Origin: Paenibacillus sp. DMB20
Lineage (GTDB): Bacteria; Bacillota; Bacilli; Paenibacillales; Paenibacillaceae
Direction: 5' to 3'
Assembly: GCF_000987955.1 (NCBI RefSeq)
Contig: NZ_LAZU01000025.1
Location: forward strand, 372,001 to 436,000
Length of the DNA stretch: 64,000 nt
The position numbers were made by a program, and so were the translations under genes. Below are positions 44,916-53,910 of the stretch, piece by piece. The notes beneath the pieces were generated by a model that ran no database searches, was not told the DNA's origin, and saw only the letters and a list, made by a program, of their open reading frames with translations. The first letter of the stretch is position 1. Every line of letters starts with the position of its first letter.

Positions 44916-46428
44916 ACCGGGATGAACGGCAGCTGAAGAAAAATATACAGCAATCGTTAGATGAAATTCCGCTTCCCGATTCTTTAATTCAATTTGCCAA
45001 GGAGGTACCGCTTCGCTGTCAGCAGCCGGAAGAGGACATGGCGGTTACGAAGCCCCGGCGCCGAAGCGGCAGAAGAAGGTATAGAATAGCCGCAGCCTGC
45101 GCGGTTTTGGCCTTATCTCTGGGATTCGCCGTGCAGAAGTCGCCGGCTTTTGCGGCTATGGTCAAAGGGATTCCCGGTTTCTCGATCGTTTCGGATTGGC
45201 TGGACACGTTGCGTGGAAATGACGGCGTCGAGAACGCCCAATCCCATGGTTACAGTCCGTTTGAACCGTTCGTGAAGCAGTTTGACGGGGTGAAAGTCAG
45301 CATCAGCGATGTGTATTTGACGAGCGATAAGTTGTCATATAAAGTGTTTATCCAATCCGACCGTTTGAAGCAGCATGTTTTTAAAAGATCGGACGGCAGT
45401 TTGGGCCTGAACAGGGAAGCACCGGTCTTTTTCGTAAATATACCTGAAATTTCTGATGGGGGCAGCAGCGCCGGCGTCGTGATCGAATCGGGCGATGACG
45501 CAAAGGACCCGGTACTGGTTATTAGCCGGATCGGTGAAGTAAAGCCGGAGGAAGTTAAAACGTTTTTAAGCCATAACCCTACGGAACTTCAGTTTGAAAT
45601 CGGCATCAGCATGATCAAGAAGACGGCAAGCCCATAACAGATACGCTCAAGATGAGCGTTCCGTTCCATCATATGGACTGGCTGGAGGATCGGATCATAC
45701 CGCTTCATCAGACCGTTAAGGTGGCGGGGGATCCGGATTTGAGGGAAATGACGCTGGACCAAATCAAGATTACGCCGACCAATACCTATCTCGATATCAA
45801 AATCGCGGATGACGCGAATTATTATCTGTTATTCGGCCAGTCCGGGACAGTCCCGTATTTAACGGATGATAAGGGGAAAACGTACCGATTGCATACGGAC
45901 GACCCGCAGAACATGGTGGACTATCCCGGCGTGAGGCGGATGAACGGAAACAAGCTTACGTTTACCGCATCCCCTTACTTCGACGAATCGGTGAAGTCTC
46001 TTACGCTGCACCTGGATCAAGTGATGCTGACGGAAAAGAGTCCGGGCGGAACGTTCACCCTTTCGCTAGACGAACCTTTTCCTAAGAAAGTCCGCTTTAA
46101 AGATAATGAGTTAACGATCATCGGGGCGAGTTACGAGAAAGATTATTTGCGGCTGAGAATAAAAAGGGATCGAATGGAAGACAAACGTTTGGGCATCCTG
46201 TTTGCAGTCCCGCCGGAAGCCAAGGAAAGTTTATATCCCGAATTGCAGCAGCGTTTCGATAAAGGCATCGGGATAGATTCGGGGGCAGCACGGGTGAGAA
46301 ACGATCAGGACGATTATTATGAAGCATGGATTTTCGCGCCTGAACTGAAAACCTATGAAATTGAAATGTATCGGGAGGCCGCCCCAGTCCGGATAGACCA
46401 AGACATTACGATTCCTGTCAGTAAGTAG
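44909..46428 (+). pseudogene. DUF4179-type anti-sigma factor, split by a 1-nt frameshift
   Basis: The first frame (44909-45637) has a cytoplasmic segment (1-50), a membrane helix (about 53-72, IAAACAVLALSLGFAVQ) and a DUF4179 region with PAFAAMVKGIPGFSIVSDWL. It stops abruptly after IKKTASP. The neighbouring frame continues without a gap as ITDTLKMSVPFHHMDWLED to 46428, completing the DUF5643-like half also seen in the two secreted paralogues. One base appears missing near 45622-45633; restoring it gives about 506 aa. If real, the membrane half survives but the sensor half is lost, which could deregulate the sigma factor. Confidence 0.8.
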
Positions 46429-46437
46429 ATCAGAGAT

Positions 46438-46485
46438 TAGCTCAGCACCGGCCGGGAATAAAATGGGGATCAAGGGTTCGATCTT
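46438..46485 (+). repeat. Degenerate tRNA-like segment
   Basis: TTAGCTCAGC (D-arm-like, 46437-46446) and AGGGTTCGATC (T-loop-like, 46473-46483) occur in the right order, about 37 bases apart versus 44-45 in a real tRNA. The T-stem cannot pair and no acceptor or anticodon stem forms. I regard it as a possible tRNA relic, not a functional gene. Confidence 0.3.
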
Positions 46486-46588
46486 CATTCGTTTTCAGGT
46501 TTAGCTTCCGCTCCTTCCAGTTTTACGGCTTATAGTACAATGTAAATAGACTAAAAACGAGTGGTAGAGGAAAGGGCTGCTGAAAACG

Positions 46589-47557
46589 ATGCCTAAAGCG
46601 GACAATATGCTGGCTATTCTATGGCTCCTTAAATCACGAAGAAGAATGACGGCCAAGCAACTGGCAGAGGAGTTGGAAATTCATATCCGGACGGTTTACC
46701 GGTGCATCGATGCTCTATGCATTTCCGGCGTCCCGATCGTTTCGGAAACCGGTCGCGACGGAGGTTACTTTATTCCTGAACATATCAAGCTGGAGCCCTT
46801 GTTTTTTGATGCCGAAGAACAAAAAGCCCTCCTACAGGCGGCGGCATTCGCACGGGAAGCGGGTTATCCGTCAAAAGCGGCGCTTAGCCGGGCGGTTTCC
46901 AAAATCAAGCGGTATGCCAATTCGGAGCAGCTCGAGCGCATGGAGCGTCACGAGATCAGTCTTGAAGTCATACAGCCTCCTTCTGCCGCTTCTCTGATCT
47001 CCATGCTCACAGAGATCGAAAAATGCATGGATTTGCAATCAAGCCTCGAACTATGCTACAAGACAGGATATGACGGTTCCATCAATAAGCGCATCGTTGA
47101 TCCCTATGGGCTCGTCCATTGGAAAAGCAAATGGTATGCCGTTGGTTACTGCCGTTTGCGCGGGGAAATACGCAGCTTCCGCGTCGACCGTATGAGCGAT
47201 TTGATATGCACCGATCACCAATTTGAACGTCCGCCCGATTTTTCCGCCCGGTCGTTTTTATTGGACAGCTTGCGTTCGGATGACGGGGGTGAAGATAGCG
47301 CTCATTTGATTTCGGTTCACATCCAAGGCAGCCCTCAGGCTTTGGACGATTTGTGCGGACATTGGCTGCTTGGTCACGCACTCGTGGAGCGAACGGCGGA
47401 GTATGCCCATTTCAAGTTGGACGAGCTGAAAATTTATACGCAGCTTCCTTATTACTTGCTGTCTTATGGCGGAAAGATACGCATCTTGGAGCCGGAGGGA
47501 CTGAAATCCTGCATGATCGACATCACGGCCTCCCTGTTGGACCATTATCAATCCTAG
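46589..47557 (+). CDS. WYL-domain transcriptional regulator (YafY-like, HTH_11)
   Basis: A 322-aa protein. The N-terminal DeoR-like winged helix (1-65) has MTAKQLAEELEIHIRTVYRC and VPIVSETGRDGGYFI. The middle is helical. The WYL domain (about 150-230) has KRIVDPYGLVHWKSKWYAVG and YCRLRGEIRSFRVDRMSDL. A C-terminal WCX-like extension ends the protein. WYL proteins sense nucleotides or DNA-related ligands. It is followed at 83 bases by an SRPBCC protein, a common pairing in Bacillales. The ATG site (GAGGAAAGGG) is rather distant; ATG 46607 is an alternative. Confidence 0.9.
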   Translation: MPKADNMLAILWLLKSRRRMTAKQLAEELEIHIRTVYRCIDALCISGVPIVSETGRDGGYFIPEHIKLEPLFFDAEEQKALLQAAAFAREAGYPSKAALSRAVSKIKRYANSEQLERMERHEISLEVIQPPSAASLISMLTEIEKCMDLQSSLELCYKTGYDGSINKRIVDPYGLVHWKSKWYAVGYCRLRGEIRSFRVDRMSDLICTDHQFERPPDFSARSFLLDSLRSDDGGEDSAHLISVHIQGSPQALDDLCGHWLLGHALVERTAEYAHFKLDELKIYTQLPYYLLSYGGKIRILEPEGLKSCMIDITASLLDHYQS

Positions 47558-47640
47558 TTATAAACACTGACCTTCGTTGTCAGTGTTTTCGTTATATAAT
47601 GAAACCCAAAACCCAAAAGGATGCGACAGGAGGAAAAAAG

Positions 47641-48255
47641 GTGGCAGGCTCTATTTTTAAACGGGACGTGAAGACGGCAACGGGCAGCTCATGGGAAGAA
47701 TGGATAATGAAACTTGGCCGGGAAGTGGACCCGCTATGGTCCCATGAACAAATCAAAAATCATATCCGCGAGGCGCATCAAGTTTCGGGAGATTGGAGCG
47801 AATGGATCGCCGTCATGTACGAACAAATCATGGGCCGGACACCGGTTGGAACAACCAAAGACGCGGGTGTGCAAATAGGCATCAGAAAGACGTTTGCCGC
47901 AACCAAGGAGAAAGCCTGGAATTTTCTCACCTCTTCTGAGGGCTTATCGTTATGGATCGGAGAAGTTCCTTCCTTTAAAATCCAGAAGGGACATGAATAC
48001 GAATCCAAGGAAGGCGTGTCCGGGAAAATTACGGTGGTCGTACCGTACCAAAAGCTGCGCATGACCTGGAAACGTCCGGAGTGGGACAGCCCGTCCCGGC
48101 TTCAAATTTATTTGTTGTCAGCAAGCTCCGGTAAAACCACCATCTCCATTCACCAGGAAATGCTGGAAGACGTCTATATGAGGGAAATGATGCGGCGTTA
48201 TTGGGAAGAGACGTTGAATAGAATCAAAAATCTGTTGGAGGCGCGGGATGAATAA
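47641..48255 (+). CDS. SRPBCC (AHSA1-like) domain protein
   Basis: A 204-aa protein. The N-terminal 70 residues (TGSSWEEWIMKLGREVDPLW; HIREAHQVSGDWSEWIAVMY) are a DUF4287-like helical piece. Residues about 80-200 are an Aha1/START-type SRPBCC domain: QIGIRKTFAATKEKAWNFLT, then WIGEVPSF and MTWKRPEWDSPSRLQIY. Such proteins bind small hydrophobic ligands; the role is unknown. GTG 47641 lies seven bases after AGGAGG. The frame continues upstream to an ATG at 47599 with no site. The stop overlaps the start of a glyoxalase remnant. Confidence 0.87.
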   Translation: MAGSIFKRDVKTATGSSWEEWIMKLGREVDPLWSHEQIKNHIREAHQVSGDWSEWIAVMYEQIMGRTPVGTTKDAGVQIGIRKTFAATKEKAWNFLTSSEGLSLWIGEVPSFKIQKGHEYESKEGVSGKITVVVPYQKLRMTWKRPEWDSPSRLQIYLLSASSGKTTISIHQEMLEDVYMREMMRRYWEETLNRIKNLLEARDE

Positions 48256-48378
48256 ATACAGCCATATCGACTTACGGGTAAATTCCTGGGAAAATTTCCG
48301 ATCAGCCCGACCTATTACGCGGTTTATTTCGAAGACCCGTGCGGCAACAAGTATGAGATGGTTCACAGATTGAATTAG
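48248..48378 (+). pseudogene. VOC/glyoxalase-family protein with internal deletion
   Basis: ATG 48248 overlaps the SRPBCC stop and encodes NKYSHIDLRVNSWE, a typical first strand of a VOC protein. The reading frame then changes, and the typical last strands follow: SPTYYAVYFEDPCGNKYEMV, then HRLN and stop at 48378. About 80-90 middle residues are missing. Together this is a glyoxalase/bleomycin-resistance-family gene collapsed by a deletion. Confidence 0.72.
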
Positions 48379-48382
48379 AACA

Positions 48383-48417
48383 GAAGAACCACGTCGTGAG
48401 GGACGTGGTTTTCTTCT
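48383..48417 (+). terminator. Terminator after the VOC remnant
   Basis: GAAGAACCACGTC (48383-48395) pairs with GACGTGGTTTTCTTC around a short loop. It probably ended the WYL/SRPBCC/VOC transcript. Confidence 0.75.
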
Positions 48418-48429
48418 GGTATGGCGGCC

Positions 48430-48519
48430 CCGCATGACTTGATTCAAGCGTTCAAAGGAAATGCTTTCGTTTTCCGACAGAACGATTCTTCTTCGAAATA
48501 AAGCACTTAGTTCACTCAT
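48430..48519 (-). pseudogene. Arylamine N-acetyltransferase-like N-terminal remnant
   Basis: On the minus strand, after GGGGCGG, an ATG at 48519 opens MSELSALFRRRIVLSENESI followed by SFERLNQVM. This resembles the N-terminus of NAT-type acetyltransferases of Bacillales, in which an F-[RK]-[KR]-R-I segment precedes the conserved IPFEN. The similarity ends after about 30 residues and the frame runs into the opposite-strand terminator. It lies 17 bases downstream of the truncated transporter on the same strand. Confidence 0.5.
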
Positions 48520-48536
48520 GAAGCCGCCCCTTTATA

Positions 48537-49259
48537 TCATGGCGTATTCGCCGTCTTCGGTGATTGTTGGCTCCGGGCTCCCAGGGCATTCGCGCCGATG
48601 ACTCCCGCTATGATCAGCACCGAGCCGATGACGTGATAAAGCTTGATTTCCTCGTGAAGAAACATGGCCCCGGCAGCAATCGAGACGACGGTTGACAGGT
48701 TGCTGAACACGCTCGTTTTCGAGGCGCTGATTTTGGACAGGGTGTAATTGGCCGTCAGAGAAGTAACGAGGGAAGACAGTATCCCCAGATAAAGGATGGA
48801 CCAGATAAAGGTGCCGCTGGATAAAGGCTCGAAGAAGCGATCCAGCGTTCCGGAGCCGATATGAGACGTTAACGAGACGAGTAAAAAGGCGGCGCAGCCG
48901 ATGCCAAGCATCATGTATGTGATTTCCAAGGGACTGAATGTTTTCAATAGCGACCGGGCCAACACGCTGTAACCGGCGAAAGCCAGACAGGATAAAAACA
49001 GCAGGAGAATCCCCGTGATGCTGGACAGATCGAAGCTGCTTCCCTTCATCATAAAGATGTATACGACACCAAGGACCGAAAGGAAAATAGACAGCTTTTG
49101 AAGCAAAGTGGTCACTTCCTTTAGAAATACGAAGGCCAGAAGCATTGTCAAAATGGGCGTTACCGCATACAGAATGCCGCCCTCCGAGGAGGTGGCGTGA
49201 AGGAGCCCGAATGTTTGAAGCGCAAAGAATCCAAGCGGATACATCGTTGCCAGGATTTT
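48537..49259 (-). pseudogene. EamA/DMT-family transporter lacking its N-terminus
   Basis: About 235-240 residues of a drug/metabolite transporter remain, with eight hydrophobic segments and a clear second EamA repeat (TYMMLGIGCAAFLLVSLTSH; SILYLGILSSLVTSLTANYT; HEEIKLYHVIGSVLIIAGVI). EamA proteins have ten helices in about 300 aa, so roughly the first two helices are gone. The apparent ATG at 49244 is internal and has no ribosome site. The frame continues as KILAT to a junction at about 49260 where an unrelated opposite-strand coding end begins. Confidence 0.78.
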
Positions 49260-49262
49260 TTG

Positions 49263-49376
49263 GACAGGGAGAAATTTCTGAAGATCAGCATTTTAAGGGC
49301 GCAGCCGGAGCAGATCGAGGAGGGCGTCAAAGCGATCGTGGAGGAGGTAAAGAGGGGGAGCGGGCAGGCTTTTTAA
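49263..49376 (+). pseudogene. PLP-aminotransferase/MocR-type C-terminal remnant
   Basis: A plus-strand frame reads DREKFLKISILRAQPEQIEE, then GVKAIVEEVKRGSGQAF and a stop at 49376. This matches the last helix and strand of fold-type I aminotransferases, including MocR/GntR-type regulators (L-R-[IL]-[SC]-x(5)-[PE]-E-x-I-E-E-G). MocR genes commonly sit divergent from EamA transporters. The head-to-head loss of both 5' ends therefore suggests a single deletion across the divergent promoter. Confidence 0.6.
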
Positions 49377-49900
49377 CGATCGATCTGCCGTAACCATTAG
49401 CCTTAGGGAAGGTTATTGACAGGCAGGAAAAGCTTGTTTTTCTGTACTTAGGAGAAGGAATGCTTCCCTCAAATCTCGAAAAAGGTATACCAACACAAAA
49501 CAAACGAGAAAGGAGGTGAACTCCCCATCCGCATGATGAAAATAAATCCCTGTTTATCCGGCAGATCCCGCATCCAATGGATCCGAATCATGAAAAGCGG
49601 GTTGCTTCTTATATATTTTTTTATTCATCGTTTTATCCTGACGATTACCGACTGCAGACGAGCTCCGCTATACGATTTGATTTTTTATGACAAATTCCTG
49701 CTCTTGATCCCCAGGCAAGTTTTGATGGATGGTCCCAATAGACTTGTCATTTCCAATCACGTCATCCAATGTTATGCAATCCTTTGCTTGGAAAGCGAAC
49801 GGATCCTTATTCGATTTCAAACCTACAAGGAACCGAGCCTGAAACCTCCTTTTACATGGAATTCTTTCAACCCTGTTTCGTTCGACTAAAGGAGGTTCTC
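49377..49900 (+). other. Leader of secA2 with doubtful small ORFs
   Basis: I cannot assign a gene with confidence here. A 19-codon frame (ATG 49460, after AGGAGAAGG) ends at 49519 inside an AAAGGAGGTGA site. A 118-codon frame (49533-49889) follows with strongly hydrophobic, unfamiliar sequence and a start 16 bases from that site. A third frame in the same place (IRQIPHPMDPNHEKRVASYI; FFYSSFYPDDYRLQTSS) has more natural composition but is interrupted by stops. The region may hold a decayed gene. Confidence 0.3.
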
Positions 49901-52194
49901 ATGAGTTCGGGAAAAGAAAATATTTTCAATAAAATGAATACGATTTACAATCGGCACCGGCTTAAGCCGTATTATGACAAGCTCAAGGTTATCAAGGGAG
50001 TTCAATTCAATGATTGGAGCGATTCAAAGCTCGCAGATTTTGCCCGGGAGCTCAAACTGAAGGCACAGTCCGGCGTTCCGCTCAGCGGCCTGGTGGCCGA
50101 GGCGGCGGCTGTGGTTGACGAAGTCATATGGCGCTTCCTGCAAATCCGGTTGTATGACACGCAATATATCGCGGGTTTAGCCCTTCATGACGGATATATG
50201 GTGGAAATGCAAACCGGCGAAGGCAAGACGCTTGCTGCGGTTCTTCCGGCGTATCTTCATGCTTTGGAAGGAAAAGGGGTGCACGTTTTTACCTTCAATG
50301 ATTATTTGGCAAGCCGAGATGCCGAGTGGGTAAGGCCGATTTATGAATTTTTAGGCCTGACCGTCGGGTGTATCATAGAGCAGACCGGGTTGCCTGAACG
50401 GAAGCGGGCCTATGCCGCGGATGTTACTTATATGACGGCCAAGCAGGCTTGTTTTGACTATCTGAAGGATTCGCTCGTTTATGACATAAAGAATAGAGTT
50501 CAACGCTCTCACCATTATGTATTGGTTGACGAAGCGGATTCGATATTAATCGATGAAGCGAGGATTCCGCTGGTTATAGCTGGCGATATCGGCGAAAATC
50601 GAAATGCTTACAGCAGAATGGCCGATATTGTGAAGCAGCTCAAACCTGGCGTTGATTATGACACGGATGACCATGAGCGAAACGTATTCTTAACCGAGGC
50701 GGGAGCGGAACAGGCAGAGGAACTGCTTGATTGCGGCAATTTGTACGATATGGAGAACAGCCAAACGTTAACGGAACTGAATTGTGCGCTGCATGCCGAA
50801 GTTTTGTTAAAGAGAGATGTCCACTATATCGTTCGGGATGGAGCCGTACAGCTCATTGATGAGTTTACGGGAAGGATCGCGGATAAAAGGCATTGGCCTG
50901 ACGGTTTGCAGGCTGCAGTCGAAGTAAAGGAAGGACTTAAAGTTCAAGCGGGCGGAAAAATCATGGGCTCCATGACGCTGCAGCATTTTCTGAGCTGTAT
51001 AAAAAACTTTGCGGAATGACGGCAACCGCCCAATCCTCGGCTGATGAATTCAGGGACGTCTATGCTTTGGATGTGGTAGTTATACCGCCTAACAAACCTT
51101 CCCGGAGAACGGACCTCCCCCATTTCATATTTTCGGATAAAGAATCAAAAAGAAGGGCCATCATTCGCGAGATCGTCTCCGTTCATGAGACGGGCCGACC
51201 GATTCTGGTAGGTACCTCAAGCGTTGAAGGGTCGAACCAACTGGCGGCAGACCTTGCGGGCAAGGGGGTGTCATGCCATGTGCTTAATGCGCAGCATGAT
51301 CAACAGGAAGCAGAGATTATTTCCAGAGCCGGGATGCTTGGCGCTGTAACCGTGTCCACCAATATGGCCGGCCGGGGAGTGGATATCATTCTAGGCGGCG
51401 GGGATCCCGAGGAATACCGGAAGGTGGCGGCTTTGGGGGGATTATACGTCATCGGTACGAATCTTCATGAGAGCGTTCGCGTGGACATGCAGTTAAAAGG
51501 GCGGGCAGGCCGACAGGGAGATCCGGGATCGTCGCGATTCATCATTAGTTTGGAAGACGATATTTTGATTAGATATGGGATTAAGGAGGAACTTCCCGCA
51601 AAATATCAAGGTCTAAAATCGGACGCTCCGATTGAAGACTCCAAAATCCGGCATATTCTGAACCATATTCAGCTCGTTATCGAAGGGCAGAACTACGAGA
51701 TCAAAAAGACGTTGAACAAATACGCCGATATCGTTGAACAGCAGCGAAGGATTTTATATGAAAGACGGACGGATGTGCTTTTTAATAGAGTCAAGCCCAA
51801 TGTGTTGGCAACAAGTGAACCCGAGTTATACGAAAATCTGTGTGCAGCCTATGGACAGGTTAAGGTGGAGGAGACCGAAAAATACGTTTTGCTGATCCAG
51901 ATGGATGCATGCTGGTCAGACTTTTTGGATTATGCATCTTACATTAAGGAAGGCATACATTTGGAAAGCTTGAGCAATAAAAATCCTCTGGATCAGTATA
52001 ATCGGCTTCTCATTGAAGCTTACGGGCGAATGGACAAAGAGATTGAAACCCGTACATTAAACGTCTTCCTCAAGACGGAGTTTAAGGAGGAAATGACGGT
52101 CCCTCTTGATATGAGCGAGTTGAGAATTCCTTCGGCAACATGGACCTATGTCATCAACGACAGCTTTTTTCAGAATAGAGTCCAGTTATTCTAG
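49901..52194 (+). pseudogene. secA2: SecA2-type preprotein translocase ATPase, split by a frameshift at a slippery sequence
   Basis: Two frames make up one SecA-like ATPase of about 764 aa. Frame 1 (49901-51019) has DGYMVEMQTGEGKTLAAVLP (Walker A), VHVFTFNDYLASRDAEW, VLVDEADSILIDEARIPLVI (DEAD) and GRIADKRHWPDGLQAAVEVK. Frame 2 (51016-52194) has MTATAQSSADEF, VGTSSVEGS, VTVSTNMAGRGVDIILGGGD and MQLKGRAGRQGDPGSSRFII (motif VI). The C-terminal zinc/SecB tail is absent and the protein is short, as in accessory SecA2. Frame 1 ends one base out of phase at AAAAAAC (51001-51007), a -1 slippery heptamer. The ATGA overlap could also allow coupled translation of two halves. AAAGGAGG precedes ATG 49901. 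Confidence 0.83.
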
Positions 52195-52272
52195 GGGGAG
52201 ATGGGGTGAAAAGATAAAAGTCAACCCAACTTATTTCATTACGGTAACGCGACATCGCTTTAAACAATAAGC

Positions 52273-52301
52273 TTGCATGACAATCCCGATTGTAATACAA
52301 T
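52273..52301 (+). promoter_or_regulatory. SigA-type promoter of the T-box/aroA transcript
   Basis: TTGCAT (52273-52278), a 17-base spacer and TACAAT (52296-52301). It lies about 35 bases before the T-box Stem I, at the right distance for the leader's transcription start. The 78 bases from 52195 to 52272 show nothing else. Confidence 0.6.
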
Positions 52302-52329
52302 GCTTTTAAATTTACGGTTCCAGAATAGG

Positions 52330-52655
52330 ATACAAGCGATGAAGGAAAGAGTAAGCGAAGAACATTCCTGACAGGGACGGCATGCCACCGACTGAAAGCT
52401 GCCGAGCGAAGGTTCCCGCCGAAGTTCATTCCCGAGCCGGTTTTCTGATAGCTTCCGTTTTAAGCATGATGCGGCAAGCGGTAGGAAGGCCCGTAACCCT
52501 TGCGTTAAAAGGTTCAAGTGAGATGTGCGGCTATTTCTCGTAAAAACGCCATCGTTCTTTTCGAAGGACGACGGAATCGTTTTTTGCGCTGCATATCTAA
52601 TAAGGGTGGTACCACGACTCCTCGTCCCTTTGCGGACAGGAGTCTTTTTGTTTTT
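52330..52655 (+). promoter_or_regulatory. T-box riboswitch, specifier probably TTC (Phe)
   Basis: The leader contains the hallmark T-box AGGGTGGTACCACG (52603-52616). The terminator GACTCCT/AGGAGTC with an inner GTCC/GGAC stem (52616-52644) and T-run competes with the antiterminator. Stem I is recognisable by GATGAAGGAAAGAGTA with the S-turn AGTA (52350-52353) and its partner GAA followed by G-TTC-A at 52421-52428. I read codon TTC (52425-52427) as the specifier, i.e. uncharged tRNA-Phe. That reading is by eye and should be checked by folding. The switch sits 27 bases upstream of DAHP synthase, so phenylalanine starvation would raise aromatic synthesis. Confidence 0.88.
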
Positions 52656-52682
52656 ATATATAAATCAAAGGAGAGATTCTGT

Positions 52683-53753
52683 ATGAGTCAAGGACGTTTG
52701 GAGCAATTGCGGTCAGAACTGGATTCGGTCAATCTTCAGCTGCTGGAGCTGTTGTCGCGGCGGGCGCGTTTAGCCCAGGAGATCGGAGAGGAGAAACAAA
52801 AGCAGGGCGTGCCCGATTTCGATCCGGTGCGGGAAAAACAAATGCTGCAGGCCATCACCGAGCATAACGACGGGCCATTCGATAACGAAACGATCCGGCA
52901 TTTATTCAAGCAAATATTCCAGGCCTCGTTGAAACTGCAGCAGGTAGACAGCAAGAAGCTTTTGCTAGTCAGCCGTAAAAAGAAGCAGGAGGACACGATC
53001 ATACAACTTGGCGATACCGTAATCGGCGGCGGCAAACCGGTCATGATTGCCGGCCCGTGTTCCGTGGAAAGTTACGAACAGGTACGCCAAGTGGCGGCAG
53101 CCCTTAAGGAAGCCGGCATAACCGTCATGAGAGGCGGGGCGTTCAAACCGAGAACCTCGCCGTATGATTTTCAGGGGTTGGGCGTGGAAGGTTTGAAAAT
53201 TTTAAAAGAGGTTGCGTCCGAGTTCGGCCTCAAAACGATCAGCGAAATTGTCGATCCCGCCCATATTGAACTGGCATGCGATTACATCGACGTGATTCAA
53301 ATCGGCGCCAGAAACATGCAGAATTTCGAGCTGTTGAAAGCGGCGGGCGAGGTGCGGACGCCGGTTCTGCTCAAACGCGGCTTGGCTGCCACGATTGACG
53401 AATTCGTTCATGCGGCGGAGTACATCGTGTCCCGGGGAAATACGCAGGTGATGCTGATCGAGCGCGGAATCCGGACTTATGAGAAAGCGACAAGAAATAC
53501 CTTGGACATCTCGGCAGTTCCAATTTTGAAACAGGAAACCCATCTACCGGTACTGGTCGATGTCACCCATTCGACGGGCCGCAAAGACATTCTCGCGCCT
53601 TGCGCCAGAGCCGCTTTGGCTGCAGGGGCGGACGGCGTCATGGTCGAGGTTCACCCGGATCCCGCTACGGCCTTGTCCGACGCGGCGCAGCAGCTGAACA
53701 TCCCGGAATTCTATGATTTCTATGAGAATGTGAAGCAATCCGGTTTACTATAG
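52683..53753 (+). CDS. aroA: Bifunctional chorismate mutase / DAHP synthase
   Basis: A 356-aa enzyme named AroA(G) in Bacillus. Residues about 1-90 are an AroQ-type chorismate mutase ([40 protein letters not shown]). Residues about 100-356 are a class I-beta DAHP synthase: [73 protein letters not shown] and [13 protein letters not shown]. It condenses PEP and erythrose-4-phosphate, the first step of the shikimate pathway. The mutase domain gives feedback control by chorismate/prephenate. AAAGGAGAGA precedes the ATG. Transcription is controlled by the T-box upstream. Confidence 0.96.
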   Translation: MSQGRLEQLRSELDSVNLQLLELLSRRARLAQEIGEEKQKQGVPDFDPVREKQMLQAITEHNDGPFDNETIRHLFKQIFQASLKLQQVDSKKLLLVSRKKKQEDTIIQLGDTVIGGGKPVMIAGPCSVESYEQVRQVAAALKEAGITVMRGGAFKPRTSPYDFQGLGVEGLKILKEVASEFGLKTISEIVDPAHIELACDYIDVIQIGARNMQNFELLKAAGEVRTPVLLKRGLAATIDEFVHAAEYIVSRGNTQVMLIERGIRTYEKATRNTLDISAVPILKQETHLPVLVDVTHSTGRKDILAPCARAALAAGADGVMVEVHPDPATALSDAAQQLNIPEFYDFYENVKQSGLL

Positions 53754-53759
53754 TCCCGC

Positions 53760-53791
53760 AAAGGCACGCTGAAGAGGCGTGCCTTTTTTGC
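53760..53791 (+). terminator. Terminator of aroA
   Basis: AAAGGCACGC pairs with GCGTGCCTTT around a short loop, followed by T-rich sequence. It lies six bases after the stop. Confidence 0.9.
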
Positions 53792-53910
53792 GTTTAAACG
53801 CTTACTGCACGCTTGCCGTCATTTTTGGTAGAGGAATGCGGATATACATGGTACAATTTTCTAATAGGCTTGCCAGATTATCAACGTAGTTCAAGAGAGG
53901 AGAAAGATTC

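Noticed and set aside
51001..51007. Firm claim of programmed -1 frameshifting in secA2
   Set aside because: Conserved residues before the heptamer are already in the second frame, so a simple one-base loss just upstream explains the split. The slippery site is reported only as a possible rescue.
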